In this document: positions 1-7,324 of the stretch, piece after piece
Position numbering within the stretch: the first letter of the stretch is position 1
Layout of the letters: each line of letters starts with the position of its first letter
Notes under the pieces: model-generated
Told to the model about the DNA's origin: nothing
Databases searched by the model: none
The model's input: only the letters and a program-made list of their open reading frames with translations
Made by a program: the position numbers and the translations under genes
Source of the DNA: Fidelibacterota bacterium
GTDB taxonomy: Bacteria; Fidelibacterota; Marinisomatia; Marinisomatales; TCS55
Direction of reading: 5' to 3'
Length of the DNA: 13,840 bases
Assembly (NCBI GenBank): GCA_014239505.1
Contig: JAAZYT010000053.1
Location: 1 to 13,840, forward strand

Positions 1-3000
1 CATATCCCCAAAATTCTTTTCGTATCCTTTCATGAAGATGTTCTGCAAAAGCTTCGGCTAAACGATCTGCAAGAACTTTTGCCATAATAGAATTATAATC
101 ATCGTTTGAATCTTCAAATTCTTTAACAATTTTTTCTAATCCATGACCTGTTGTCACTGCAAATGAACCAATATAATCCTTATTTGGACTGATAAAGTCA
201 GCAAGGCTATAATTATAATTACTTTCACCTTTATCGACTATTTGACGAGGAAAGTTAAACTCATAGTCTTCAGTAAATACTTTTTCATCTTTTGCATAAG
301 CCTTGTGAATACCAAATACTCCATTAGCTATAAGTAATTTTTCTTTTATTATGCGGTTTAATAAAAATTTACCATCATGAAAAAGTTTTTGAGCTTCAAC
401 TCCATATTTTTCATCTGTAAGTATTGATGGATAAACCCCTTTAAATTCCCATGCATGAAAAAACGGCGACCAATCAATATATTTAACAAGTTTATCTAGT
501 GAATAATCTTTTAAAACTTTTACTCCTTCAAAATTGGGAACAGGCCTTTTAAACTTATCCCATTCAATAGCATATTTTCTTTGACGTGCTAATTGAATGC
601 TAAGATTAGGTTTTACTATTTTTTGAGCACGAACTCTTCTAATCTCTTTGAAATCAGCACGAATTTCTTCAACATATTTTTCTTTTTCATCTGTATTCAT
701 AAGTTTGCTCACAACACCTACTGCTCGTGAAGCATCAATAACATGTATGGTTGGACCAGAATAATTCTCTTCTATTTTAACAGCAGTATGCTTTCTACTT
801 GTTGTAGCTCCACCAATTAATAAAGGAATTTTAAACTTAGTTCGTTCCATTTCTTTAGCAATAGTAACCATTTCATCTAAGCTCGGAGTAATTAAACCAG
901 AAAGGCCAATAACATCAGCATCACAATCTTTTGCTGTAGATAGTATTTTATCAACAGGGACCATAACCCCTAAATCAATGATCTCATATCCATTGCAGCC
1001 TAAGACAACTCCAACTATATTTTTCCCAATATCATGAACATCTCCTTTAACAGTAGCCATGATAATTTTTCCATTTGATTTTCCAGTTAAGCCCATTGCA
1101 TCTTTTTCCTCTTCTATAAAAGGTATTAAATGTGCGACGGCTTTTTTCATAACTCGTGCTGATTTAACAACTTGAGGTAAAAACATTTTTCCAGAGCCAA
1201 ATAGGTCACCTACTACATTCATACCATTCATGAGAGGACCTTCAATAACATGAATTGGTCTTTCATAATTTTGTCGAGCTTCTTCAGTATCTTCATCTAT
1301 AAAATCTGTGATTCCTTCAACAAGTGCATGCTTTAAGCGTTCGTCAACTAGCTCTTCTCTCCATGATAAGTCTTTAATAACGGAACGTTTCACACCACGA
1401 TACTCTTCAGCTATTTCAACTAATCGTTCAGTGGCATCGCTTCTTCGATTAAAAAGCACATCTTCCACGCGTTCTTTTAAATTAAGTGAAATATCATCAT
1501 AAAGAGTTAATTGACCAGCATTAACGATACCCATATCCATTCCTGCCTGTATTGCATGATAAAGAAATGCTGAATGCATTGCTTCTCTAATACCATTATT
1601 ACCTCTAAATGAGAAAGAAAGATTTGAGATACCTCCACTAATATGAACATGAGGAAGATTCTCTTTTATTGTTTTTGTTGCATCAATATATGCTTTAATA
1701 TATTCATTATGTTCTTCTATGCCAGTAGCAACAGCAAAAATATTTGGATCAAAAATAATATCTTCTGGAGGAAATTGCACTTCATCAACTAGAATCTTAT
1801 AAGCTTCTGTACAAATTTCTACTTTTCTTTCATAAGAATCAGCCTGGCCTTTTTCATCAAAAGCCATTACAATTACTGCAGCTCCATATTTACGAATTTC
1901 TTTCGCCTGTCTAATAAATTCTTCTTTGCCTTCTTTCATTGATATTGAATTGACTATACCTTTACCCTGAAGATTCTTTAGTCCTATTTCTAAAACAGTC
2001 CATTTTGAGGAATCTATCATAATTGGAACTTTTGAGATATCAGGTTCAGAGGCAATTAATCTTAGAAAATTTTCCATTGCTTCTTCAGAATCAAGAAGAC
2101 CTTCATCCATATTTACATCAATGATTTGTGCGCCATTCTCAATTTGGTCTTTTGCAACTGAAAGCGCTTCTTCAAAATTGTTTTCTTTAATTAATCGACG
2201 AAATTTTGCAGATCCAGTAACATTTGTACGCTCTCCTATGTTAATAAAGTTGCTTTCAGGTCTAATGGTAACTGGCTCTAATCCACTTAATTTTGTTAAG
2301 GGCTTTATCTTAGGTATTGAACGTGGTTTTATTCCCTCAACAGATTCAACTATTGCTCGAATATGATTAGGTGTTGTACCACAGCAGCCACCAACTAAGT
2401 TTACTAATCCACTATTAGCAAATTCTTTAACAATATTAGCCATTTCAACTGGAGATTGATCATATTCTCCAAATTCGTTAGGTAATCCAGCATTTGGATA
2501 AACAAAAACATTTATATCTGATGCATTTGAAAGTTCGTTTAACCAAGGTCTAATTTGTTCAGCACCTAAAGCACAGTTAAGTCCAACTCCTAATAAATCT
2601 GCATGTCTAATAGAATGCCAAAAGGCTTCAACCGTTTGTCCAGATAATGTTCTTCCACTTGCATCCGTAATAGTTCCAGAAACTAAAATTGGTAATTTTG
2701 AATCTTTTTCTTCAAGTAGAGTTTTAACAGCATATAATGCAGCTTTACAATTGAGCGTATCAAAAACTGTTTCTATTAAAAATAAATCTGCACCACCATC
2801 AAATAAACCTTTAGCTTGCTCGTAATAAGCTTCTTTTAATTCATCAAAAGAAATATTCCTAAAACCCGGGTTATTTACATCTGGACTTAGAGATCCTGTT
2901 CTATTTGTAGGGCCAATAGCACCAGCAACAAAGCGTGGTTTATCAGAATAAGATTTTGCAACATCACAAGCAATTTGCGCAGCTTCAAAATTTAGTTCAT

Positions 3001-3292
3001 AAGATTGAGCTTCCATCCCATAATCTAATTGAGATATTTTATTAGCATTAAATGTATTGGTTTCAACAATATCACAACCAACATCAAAATAAGCCTTATG
3101 AATATCAGCTACAATATCAGGTTTTGTTAGACATAAAATATCATTATTGCCTTTCAAATCTTTGGTGTGATCTTTAAATCTTTCTCCTCGAAAATCATTT
3201 TCTTCAAGATTATAAGATTGAACCATAGTTCCCATGGCTCCATCCAAAACTAATATTCTATCTTTAAATAAATTTATTATTTTATTTTTCAT
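1..3292 (-). CDS. metH: Cobalamin-dependent methionine synthase (5' 1097 codons; C-terminus beyond window)
   Basis: Transfers a methyl group from methyltetrahydrofolate via cobalamin to homocysteine, making methionine in the cytosol. My translation from the ATG at 3292-3290 is open to base 1. The N-terminal homocysteine domain shows the zinc ligands C240 (GLNCALG) and C303/C304 (GGCCGTTP). The pterin domain begins near residue 350 with INIGERTN. The B12 cap and Rossmann domain show GDVHDIGKN with the lower axial ligand H753, then VIGLSGLITPSLDEM. The SAM-dependent reactivation domain starts near 900 and includes YIDWSPFFHAWE near 940. The open end reads LHERIRKEFWGY, so by comparison with a family length of about 1,230 roughly 130 residues are missing, including the late SAM-binding residues. 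There is no frameshift. The Shine-Dalgarno is weak (GGG six bases before ATG). A SAM-II riboswitch and a terminator lie directly upstream. Confidence 0.97.
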   Translation of the reverse strand, partial: MKNKIINLFKDRILVLDGAMGTMVQSYNLEENDFRGERFKDHTKDLKGNNDILCLTKPDIVADIHKAYFDVGCDIVETNTFNANKISQLDYGMEAQSYELNFEAAQIACDVAKSYSDKPRFVAGAIGPTNRTGSLSPDVNNPGFRNISFDELKEAYYEQAKGLFDGGADLFLIETVFDTLNCKAALYAVKTLLEEKDSKLPILVSGTITDASGRTLSGQTVEAFWHSIRHADLLGVGLNCALGAEQIRPWLNELSNASDINVFVYPNAGLPNEFGEYDQSPVEMANIVKEFANSGLVNLVGGCCGTTPNHIRAIVESVEGIKPRSIPKIKPLTKLSGLEPVTIRPESNFINIGERTNVTGSAKFRRLIKENNFEEALSVAKDQIENGAQIIDVNMDEGLLDSEEAMENFLRLIASEPDISKVPIMIDSSKWTVLEIGLKNLQGKGIVNSISMKEGKEEFIRQAKEIRKYGAAVIVMAFDEKGQADSYERKVEICTEAYKILVDEVQFPPEDIIFDPNIFAVATGIEEHNEYIKAYIDATKTIKENLPHVHISGGISNLSFSFRGNNGIREAMHSAFLYHAIQAGMDMGIVNAGQLTLYDDISLNLKERVEDVLFNRRSDATERLVEIAEEYRGVKRSVIKDLSWREELVDERLKHALVEGITDFIDEDTEEARQNYERPIHVIEGPLMNGMNVVGDLFGSGKMFLPQVVKSARVMKKAVAHLIPFIEEEKDAMGLTGKSNGKIIMATVKGDVHDIGKNIVGVVLGCNGYEIIDLGVMVPVDKILSTAKDCDADVIGLSGLITPSLDEMVTIAKEMERTKFKIPLLIGGATTSRKHTAVKIEENYSGPTIHVIDASRAVGVVSKLMNTDEKEKYVEEIRADFKEIRRVRAQKIVKPNLSIQLARQRKYAIEWDKFKRPVPNFEGVKVLKDYSLDKLVKYIDWSPFFHAWEFKGVYPSILTDEKYGVEAQKLFHDGKFLLNRIIKEKLLIANGVFGIHKAYAKDEKVFTEDYEFNFPRQIVDKGESNYNYSLADFISPNKDYIGSFAVTTGHGLEKIVKEFEDSNDDYNSIMAKVLADRLAEAFAEHLHERIRKEFWGY

Positions 3293-3301
3293 TTTTGACC
3301 C

Positions 3302-3338
3302 AAAAAACAAAAACCCCATGTACTTTACTTGGGGTTTT
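3302..3338 (-). terminator. Intrinsic terminator/attenuator in the metH leader
   Basis: On the minus strand AAAACCCC (3338-3331) pairs with GGGGTTTT (3317-3310) over a 13-nt loop. The run TGTTTTTT follows, ending 10 bases before the metH ATG. Placed between the SAM-II aptamer and the gene, it is the likely expression platform: SAM binding would leave it free to stop transcription. The other strand has a weaker T-tract, and no gene on the plus strand reads into it. A competing antiterminator is visible: TTACTT (3404-3399) with AAGTAA (3330-3325), plus GGGT (3394-3391) with ACCC (3335-3332). It would break both aptamer stem P1 and the terminator's 5' arm. Confidence 0.78.
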
Positions 3339-3340
3339 AA

Positions 3341-3402
3341 TCCTTTTTAGCACTTTTATTTTGTGTCGCAGCAATACGGAGTAAATCACGACCCTTAAAA
3401 GT
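3341..3402 (-). ncRNA. SAM-II riboswitch upstream of metH
   Basis: Read on the minus strand, a short P1 stem GTCG (3392-3389) / CGAC (3368-3365) encloses the loop TGATTTACTCCGTATTGC. An A-rich connector and GTGCTAAAAAGGA (3353-3341) follow. Loop and 3' segment match, almost base for base, the SAM-II aptamer as I remember it (UGAUUUAACCGUAUUGC ... GCUAAAAAGG). The H-type pseudoknot can form: loop TCC (3380-3378) with GGA (3343-3341), and TTGC (3374-3371) with GC.AA of the 3' strand. An extra outer pairing, ACTTTTA (3402-3396) with TAAAAGT (3358-3352), is possible but may compete with the pseudoknot. SAM-II senses S-adenosylmethionine and sits before methionine or SAM biosynthesis genes, which fits metH. 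Its AGGA lies about 50 nt from the metH ATG, too far to serve as that gene's Shine-Dalgarno. Confidence 0.88.
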
Positions 3403-3442
3403 AAGAATAAAATCTATTTTAGTTCAATAAATTTCAAATATT

Positions 3443-3577
3443 GATACTTCTTGGTAGACGAAGTGACTTTGTGTAGATTTAGTATCGGATAAAGATGAAT
3501 TGAAGGTGCAAATCCAAAAAGTTTTTCTGGTCTGATTTAGACCTTTGCACATTTATTAAAAAATTTTTCAACCTTCA
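3443..3577. other. Nested inverted repeats in the metH/rng intergenic region (possible structured leader RNA)
   Basis: Two stem-loop units stand side by side. Unit 1: GATACT (3443-3448) pairs with AGTATC (3481-3486) around a hairpin ACGAAG-TGA-CTTTGT (3458-3472). Unit 2: TGAAGGT (3501-3507) pairs with ACCTTCA (3571-3577). Inside it GTGCAAA (3506-3512) pairs with TTTGCAC (3544-3550) and GGTCT (3529-3533) with AGACC (3539-3543). The only G-U pairs I see work on the plus strand and become A-C mismatches on the minus strand. This leans towards an RNA read toward rng, but the evidence is thin. I do not recognise a known RNA family. The rest of 3403-3698 holds no gene. Confidence 0.45.
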
Positions 3578-3610
3578 GAAAATAACTAATATTTTTTGTA
3601 GCGTTTTACC

Positions 3611-3626
3611 TCGGCTGAAGGGCCGA
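3611..3626 (+). other. GC-rich hairpin in the rng 5' region
   Basis: TCGGC (3611-3615) pairs perfectly with GCCGA (3622-3626) around the loop TGAAGG, in otherwise AT-rich intergenic DNA about 75 bases before the rng start. It has no T-run on the plus strand, so it is unlikely to be a terminator in that direction. It may be part of an mRNA leader. Function unknown. Confidence 0.35.
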
Positions 3627-3698
3627 ATGCCTCCTTCCCTTTATCTTCAATTCGATTAAATAATAACCCATAATTGGTAAATCTTGGGAGTGACTAAT

Positions 3699-5249
3699 AT
3701 GAATAAAGAGATTTATATCAGTGAGAGTATGGGAGAGTCTCGAATCGCTATTACTGAAGATAGTTCGCTTGTAGAAGTGTATATCGAGAAGCAAGATAAA
3801 GCCCGCATGGTTGGGAACATTTACAAAGGACAAGTCGAAAACGTTCTCCCTGGAATGCAAGCAGCCTTTGTAGATATTGGCTATGATATCAATGCGTTTC
3901 TCCCTTTTTCTGAAATAGAGAACCCTGCTTACCTTGCAGATGTGGATGATAGCGACCAAAATTCATCAAAAGGTAAAAATGGTCAATATCGTAATCGTAA
4001 AAAATATCAAGATAACATAAATGTTGACTTAAAATCTGGACAAGATATTTATGTTCAGGTAATTAAAGAAGCTTTCGCAGGTAAAGGTCCTCGCGTTACA
4101 ACTGAAATTGCATTGCCTGGCAGACTTCTTGTTTTAGTCCCAAATGCTAAATATATCGGAATATCAAAAAAGATATGGGATAAATACGAGCGAAGACGTT
4201 TAAAGAAAATTGTTTCTTCTCTTAAAGAGAAAGAGATGGGTGTTATAGTTCGGACTGTTGCTGAAGGTAAAAGCGAAGAGTCCTTAAAAAATGACTTTTC
4301 AATGTTATTAGATAATTGGAAAAAGCTTGAGACTAAAAGTAAACGAGCAAAAGGTACCTCTTTAATTTATGAAGATCTTGAAACGGCATCCAGTGTCATT
4401 AGAGATTTATTTACACCAGATATCAGTAAAATTGTTATTGATTCTAAAAAAATGTACAGAAAACTTCAAAGCTATATGGAAGAAGTATCTCCAAATATGG
4501 CAAACAGACTTGAACATTATAAATTAAAACAACCTTTATTTGAAAGTATGGGTGTTGAGAATGAACTAGATAAACTCTTAAGACCTAAAGTATGGATGAA
4601 AAGTGGTGCATACTTAATTATTGAAAAAACTGAAGCAATGGTTGTAGTTGACGTAAATAGTGGTCGTTTTGTAGGTAAAAGGAATCATGAAGAAAATTCG
4701 CTAAAAATTAATTTAGAGACATGTAGAGAAGTTGCTAGGCAACTAAGATTGAGGGATCTTTCTGGATTAGTTGTTATTGATTTCATTGATATGAAAGAAG
4801 AATCAAACCGTCGGAAAGTATACTATGAGCTTCGAAAAGAGTTAAAAAAAGACCGTGCTAAAGTAGCTGTTTCTCCAATATCAGAATTTGGACTACTTGA
4901 AATGACACGTCAAAGAATTAGACTTAGTCTTTTAGATTCAATGAGTGAAGAATGCCCAACCTGTCACGGTGCAGGACGAATAATGTCAAAAGAAACTTTA
5001 ATTACAAGAATTGATCATTGGTTAAGACGATACAAAACTAAACATCGAAGTTTAAAACTTAAATTAGAGCTTCATCCTGAAATTGCCAATTTTATGAAAG
5101 ATAATAAAAAAGCCTTACGTGGATTAATGTGGCAAAACTTTACTTATATTTCAATAGATGGTAATTCAGATATAGCACGAGATGAATTTAGATTTTTAAA
5201 TACAAAAAATGGTCAAGAAGAAATAGAGCATGTAGGTGTTGAACACTAG
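3699..5249 (+). CDS. rng: Ribonuclease E/G family endoribonuclease
   Basis: Cytosolic endonuclease that cuts single-stranded, AU-rich RNA during rRNA maturation and mRNA decay. I place the start at ATG 3699, because GGGAG lies eight bases upstream; a TTG at 3684 would add five residues but has no comparable site. In the resulting 516 aa, an S1 RNA-binding domain (about 35-125) contains GNIYKGQVENVLPGMQAAFVDIG, interrupted by a polar loop near 85-110. The RNase H-like core follows with VQVIKEAFAGKGPRVTTE. The metal-binding acids are D318 (VVDVNSGR) and D361 (VIDFIDM). The zinc-link motif is CPTCHGAG with C419 and C422. It lacks the long disordered C-terminal scaffold of proteobacterial RNase E, so it is RNase G-like in length. 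rplU follows after 42 bases, probably in one operon. The first 260 bases are GC-richer (about 43%) than the rest. Confidence 0.95.
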   Translation: MNKEIYISESMGESRIAITEDSSLVEVYIEKQDKARMVGNIYKGQVENVLPGMQAAFVDIGYDINAFLPFSEIENPAYLADVDDSDQNSSKGKNGQYRNRKKYQDNINVDLKSGQDIYVQVIKEAFAGKGPRVTTEIALPGRLLVLVPNAKYIGISKKIWDKYERRRLKKIVSSLKEKEMGVIVRTVAEGKSEESLKNDFSMLLDNWKKLETKSKRAKGTSLIYEDLETASSVIRDLFTPDISKIVIDSKKMYRKLQSYMEEVSPNMANRLEHYKLKQPLFESMGVENELDKLLRPKVWMKSGAYLIIEKTEAMVVVDVNSGRFVGKRNHEENSLKINLETCREVARQLRLRDLSGLVVIDFIDMKEESNRRKVYYELRKELKKDRAKVAVSPISEFGLLEMTRQRIRLSLLDSMSEECPTCHGAGRIMSKETLITRIDHWLRRYKTKHRSLKLKLELHPEIANFMKDNKKALRGLMWQNFTYISIDGNSDIARDEFRFLNTKNGQEEIEHVGVEH

Positions 5250-5291
5250 CATGAAAATAGTTAGATTCCTCGGCTTTTTTGGAGAAATAAA

Positions 5292-5669
5292 ATGTTTGCA
5301 ATAGTTAATATATCAGGAAAACAATTTCGAGTCACTAAGGGTGATCAAGTGAAGGTTCCCAGTTTAAATACTGAGGCTGGTAAAAAAGTAAATTTTGACC
5401 AGGTTCTTCTAACTGATGATGGTAAAAAAGTGAGAGTTGGTAATCCGTTAATAAAAGGGATCTCAGTTTCAGGGACAGTAATAAACCATGGTCGTGATCG
5501 TAAAGTTGTTATTTTCAAGAAAAAACGCCGTAAAGGCTACCGTAGAAAAAATGGTCATAGGCAAAGTTATTCTTTAGTTCAAATTGATGCTATTTCTGCA
5601 TCTACGCCTAAGAAAAAAACTGAGCCTAAGAAAAAAGTAGAATCAGCTAAAAAGAAGGAAAAATCATAA
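5292..5669 (+). CDS. rplU: 50S ribosomal protein L21 (bL21) with lysine-rich tail
   Basis: Large-subunit ribosomal protein that contacts 23S rRNA. The 125-aa product opens with the family hallmark MFAIVNISGKQFRVTKGD, continues with VNFDQVLLTDDGKKVRVGNP, and has the basic RNA-contact block KVVIFKKKRRKGYRRKNGHRQ around residues 72-92. The usual protein ends near residue 103. This one adds about 20 residues built from KKKTEPKKKVESAKKKEK-type repeats. GGAG lies seven bases before ATG. The stop codon TAA overlaps the rpmA ATG by one base (TAATG), implying translational coupling. Confidence 0.98.
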   Translation: MFAIVNISGKQFRVTKGDQVKVPSLNTEAGKKVNFDQVLLTDDGKKVRVGNPLIKGISVSGTVINHGRDRKVVIFKKKRRKGYRRKNGHRQSYSLVQIDAISASTPKKKTEPKKKVESAKKKEKS

Positions 5670-5923
5670 TGGCACATAAGAAAGGTGTAGGAAGCTCAAA
5701 AAATGGTCGAGATTCGAATGCTCAACGACTTGGAGTAAAAGTTTCTGATGGCCAATCAATACTTTCCGGTGGAATTATCTTAAAACAACGCGGAACAAAG
5801 ATTCATCCAGGTGTAAATGTTAAAAGAGGAAATGACGACACTCTATTTGCTACCTCAGATGGTATTGTTAAGTTTGCTCGAAAAGGAAGAACTCGTAAAA
5901 TTGTTAGCGTAGTAAATAGCTAA
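5669..5923 (+). CDS. rpmA: 50S ribosomal protein L27 (bL27)
   Basis: Large-subunit protein whose N-terminal arm reaches the peptidyl-transferase centre. The 84-aa product begins MAHKKGVGSSKNGRDSNAQRLGVK, then GGIILKQRGTKIHPGVNVKRGNDDTLFA, and ends with a basic tail typical of the family. It starts directly with the mature-type MAHKKG sequence and lacks the cleavable N-terminal extension found in Firmicutes. The start overlaps the rplU stop by one base. A strong terminator begins 23 bases after the stop, so this is the last gene of the rng-rplU-rpmA unit. Confidence 0.98.
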   Translation: MAHKKGVGSSKNGRDSNAQRLGVKVSDGQSILSGGIILKQRGTKIHPGVNVKRGNDDTLFATSDGIVKFARKGRTRKIVSVVNS

Positions 5924-5946
5924 TAAAGATTTTTCTTATGAAAATT

Positions 5947-5982
5947 AAACCCTGATCTAATTTATTAGATTGGGGTTTTTTA
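5947..5982 (+). terminator. Rho-independent terminator after rpmA
   Basis: A 14-bp stem (5947-5960 with 5965-5978, including two G-T pairs) surrounds the loop TTTA and is followed by a run of T. It closes the rng-rplU-rpmA operon and separates it from mdh. Confidence 0.93.
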
Positions 5983-6006
5983 TTTATATGATAACACAAA
6001 AGAATA

Positions 6007-6023
6007 CTTAATTTCATATTAAG
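6007..6023. promoter_or_regulatory. Small inverted repeat upstream of mdh
   Basis: CTTAAT (6007-6012) and ATTAAG (6018-6023) are perfect inverted copies spaced by TTCAT, 25 bases before the mdh start. The repeat could be a repressor or activator half-site pair at the mdh promoter, or a chance palindrome in AT-rich DNA. I see no convincing -35/-10 pair here. Confidence 0.25.
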
Positions 6024-6047
6024 CATTAATAAAGAAAAGGATTCATG

Positions 6048-6983
6048 ATGCCTCGATCAAAAATATCATTAATTGGCGGAGGTCAAATAGGTGGAAATCT
6101 GGCCTTATTAGCAACACAAAAAGAACTTGGTGATGTTGTAATATTTGACATTCCTCAATCAGAAGGAATGGTTAAAGGAAAAGCCTTAGACATCATGCAG
6201 TTACGACCTCATGATGGATATGATTCAACTATTACAGGTACTTCTAATTGGGATGATGTAAAAGATTCAGATGTATTTATTATAACAGCAGGAATCCCTC
6301 GAAAACCTGGAATGAATCGAGAAGACCTTCTTGAAATTAATTTAGGTATTATGAAAGATGTTGCAAAGAATATCAAACAACAGGCACCTAATGCTTTTGT
6401 TATTGTTATATCAAACCCATTAGATGCCATGGTGAATGCATTCTATAAAATTTCAGGATTTAGTAAAAATAAAGTTGTTGGTATGGCCGGCGCATTGGAT
6501 AGTGCCCGCTTCCGCACCTTTATCGCCATGGAAACCGGCTGTTCCGTACAGGATGTGACCTGTATGGTGCTTGGTGGTCATGGTGACACAATGGTGCCTG
6601 TTACACGCTACGCCACCGTTGGCGGTGTTCCTGTTGAAGAATTGATTCCCGCTGATCGTTTAGAAGAAATTTTGGAGCGCACCCGCTTTGCCGGTGGTGA
6701 GATTGTGAAATTATTCGGCAATGGTTCTGCCTTTTATGCACCGGCCCAGTCGGCGATTGAAATGGCAGAATCCTACCTTCGGGATAAAAAACGCGTTATT
6801 CCATGTGCTTCACTTTGTGAGGGTGAGTTCGGTATTGATGGTTACTTTATAGGTGTCCCTTCTGTTATTGGCGCCGGTGGTGTAGAACGCATTCTCGAGT
6901 TTAAACTCAAAGATGATGAAAAAGCTGCATTGAATAATACGCTGGAAGCGGTGAAAAAGACTGTGAAAGAAACAGGCTTATAG
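6048..6983 (+). CDS. mdh: Malate dehydrogenase (LDH-like type), mosaic composition
   Basis: NAD-dependent oxidation of malate to oxaloacetate in the TCA cycle. Two tandem ATGs occur (6045, 6048). I take the second because AAAAGGA then sits at better spacing; the product is 311 aa. Motifs: Rossmann GGGQIGG (10-16), acidic D34 for NAD (VVIFDIP), substrate arginines R85 (GIPRKPGM) and R91 (NREDLL), N123 (ISNPLD), and D151/R154 (ALDSARFR). The catalytic His is H178 (GGHGDTMVP). Arginine rather than glutamine in the substrate loop fits malate. Up to about 6480 the DNA is near 33% GC, and all four arginines use CGA. Beyond, 6481-6780 is near 53% GC, and the nine arginines use CGC (7), CGT or CGG, never CGA. 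The reading frame and protein are intact, so the junction looks like homologous recombination, or an assembly join. Confidence 0.96.
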   Translation: MPRSKISLIGGGQIGGNLALLATQKELGDVVIFDIPQSEGMVKGKALDIMQLRPHDGYDSTITGTSNWDDVKDSDVFIITAGIPRKPGMNREDLLEINLGIMKDVAKNIKQQAPNAFVIVISNPLDAMVNAFYKISGFSKNKVVGMAGALDSARFRTFIAMETGCSVQDVTCMVLGGHGDTMVPVTRYATVGGVPVEELIPADRLEEILERTRFAGGEIVKLFGNGSAFYAPAQSAIEMAESYLRDKKRVIPCASLCEGEFGIDGYFIGVPSVIGAGGVERILEFKLKDDEKAALNNTLEAVKKTVKETGL

Positions 6984-7027
6984 TTCAATTATTTAGATAT
7001 CAGTGTTGGTTGTAGGATAAATCTACG

Positions 7028-7324
7028 TCAAACGTCAATAAAAACTGACCCATCTTTTATTTCTACTGTAAAAGTCTCCACTTTTAAATTGTAATTGGCT
7101 ACAGCGCAGGCTTTCTTAACATCAAATTCCCATAGATGCAATTTGCATTGAATTATATTTTCTGAAATAATACCATCTGCCAGAGAGGCCCCTCGATGGG
7201 GACACCGATTATCCCATGCATGGATCTTCCCGTTAAAATTGAATAACGCAATAGGGGTGTCATCCACCATGACGAGTTTACTTCCGTTTTTGGGAATATC
7301 ATTTATTTCTGCAATTTTTTTCAT
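7028..7324 (-). CDS. Small Rieske [2Fe-2S] ferredoxin
   Basis: A 98-aa soluble protein made of one Rieske domain. The iron-sulphur ligands are visible as C-x-H in CPHRGASLADG (C42, H44) and C-x2-H in CKLHLWEFD (C60, H63). The C-terminal part forms the expected strand-rich fold. There is no signal peptide or membrane helix, so it is a cytosolic electron carrier of the NirD / dioxygenase-ferredoxin class rather than a bc1 subunit. Its ATG overlaps the elbB stop by four bases (ATGA), so translation is coupled and it is the last gene of the NUDIX-queG-elbB run. No partner oxygenase or reductase lies next to it. Its electron partner is unknown; QueG two genes upstream is a speculative candidate. 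Confidence 0.88.
   Translation of the reverse strand: MKKIAEINDIPKNGSKLVMVDDTPIALFNFNGKIHAWDNRCPHRGASLADGIISENIIQCKLHLWEFDVKKACAVANYNLKVETFTVEIKDGSVFIDV

Noticed and set aside
3443..3520. tRNA- or tmRNA-like pieces (TTGGTAGACG and a T-loop-like GTGCAAATCC)
   Set aside because: No acceptor stem, no anticodon stem of the right size, no T-stem pairing and no CCA end; it resembles a tRNA only in short strings.
3488..3550. Cobalamin riboswitch-like string on the plus strand (AAAGATGAA then GGTGCAAATCC)
   Set aside because: The short match to the B12-box region is good, but the following CCGCnACTGT segment and the GTCAGGAGACCTGCC-type receptor are absent, and the strand points at rng rather than metH.
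3684..3698. Upstream TTG start for rng
   Set aside because: The ATG at 3699 has GGGAG at proper spacing and gives the expected N-terminus; the TTG has no such site.
3606..3959. 117-aa minus-strand open frame over the rng start
   Set aside because: It lies opposite the conserved S1 domain of rng, has no family resemblance and no ribosome site; it is a shadow frame.
6984..7027. Terminator between the convergent mdh and Rieske genes
   Set aside because: Only a 4-5 bp hairpin (GTAG...CTAC) with no T-run on either strand.
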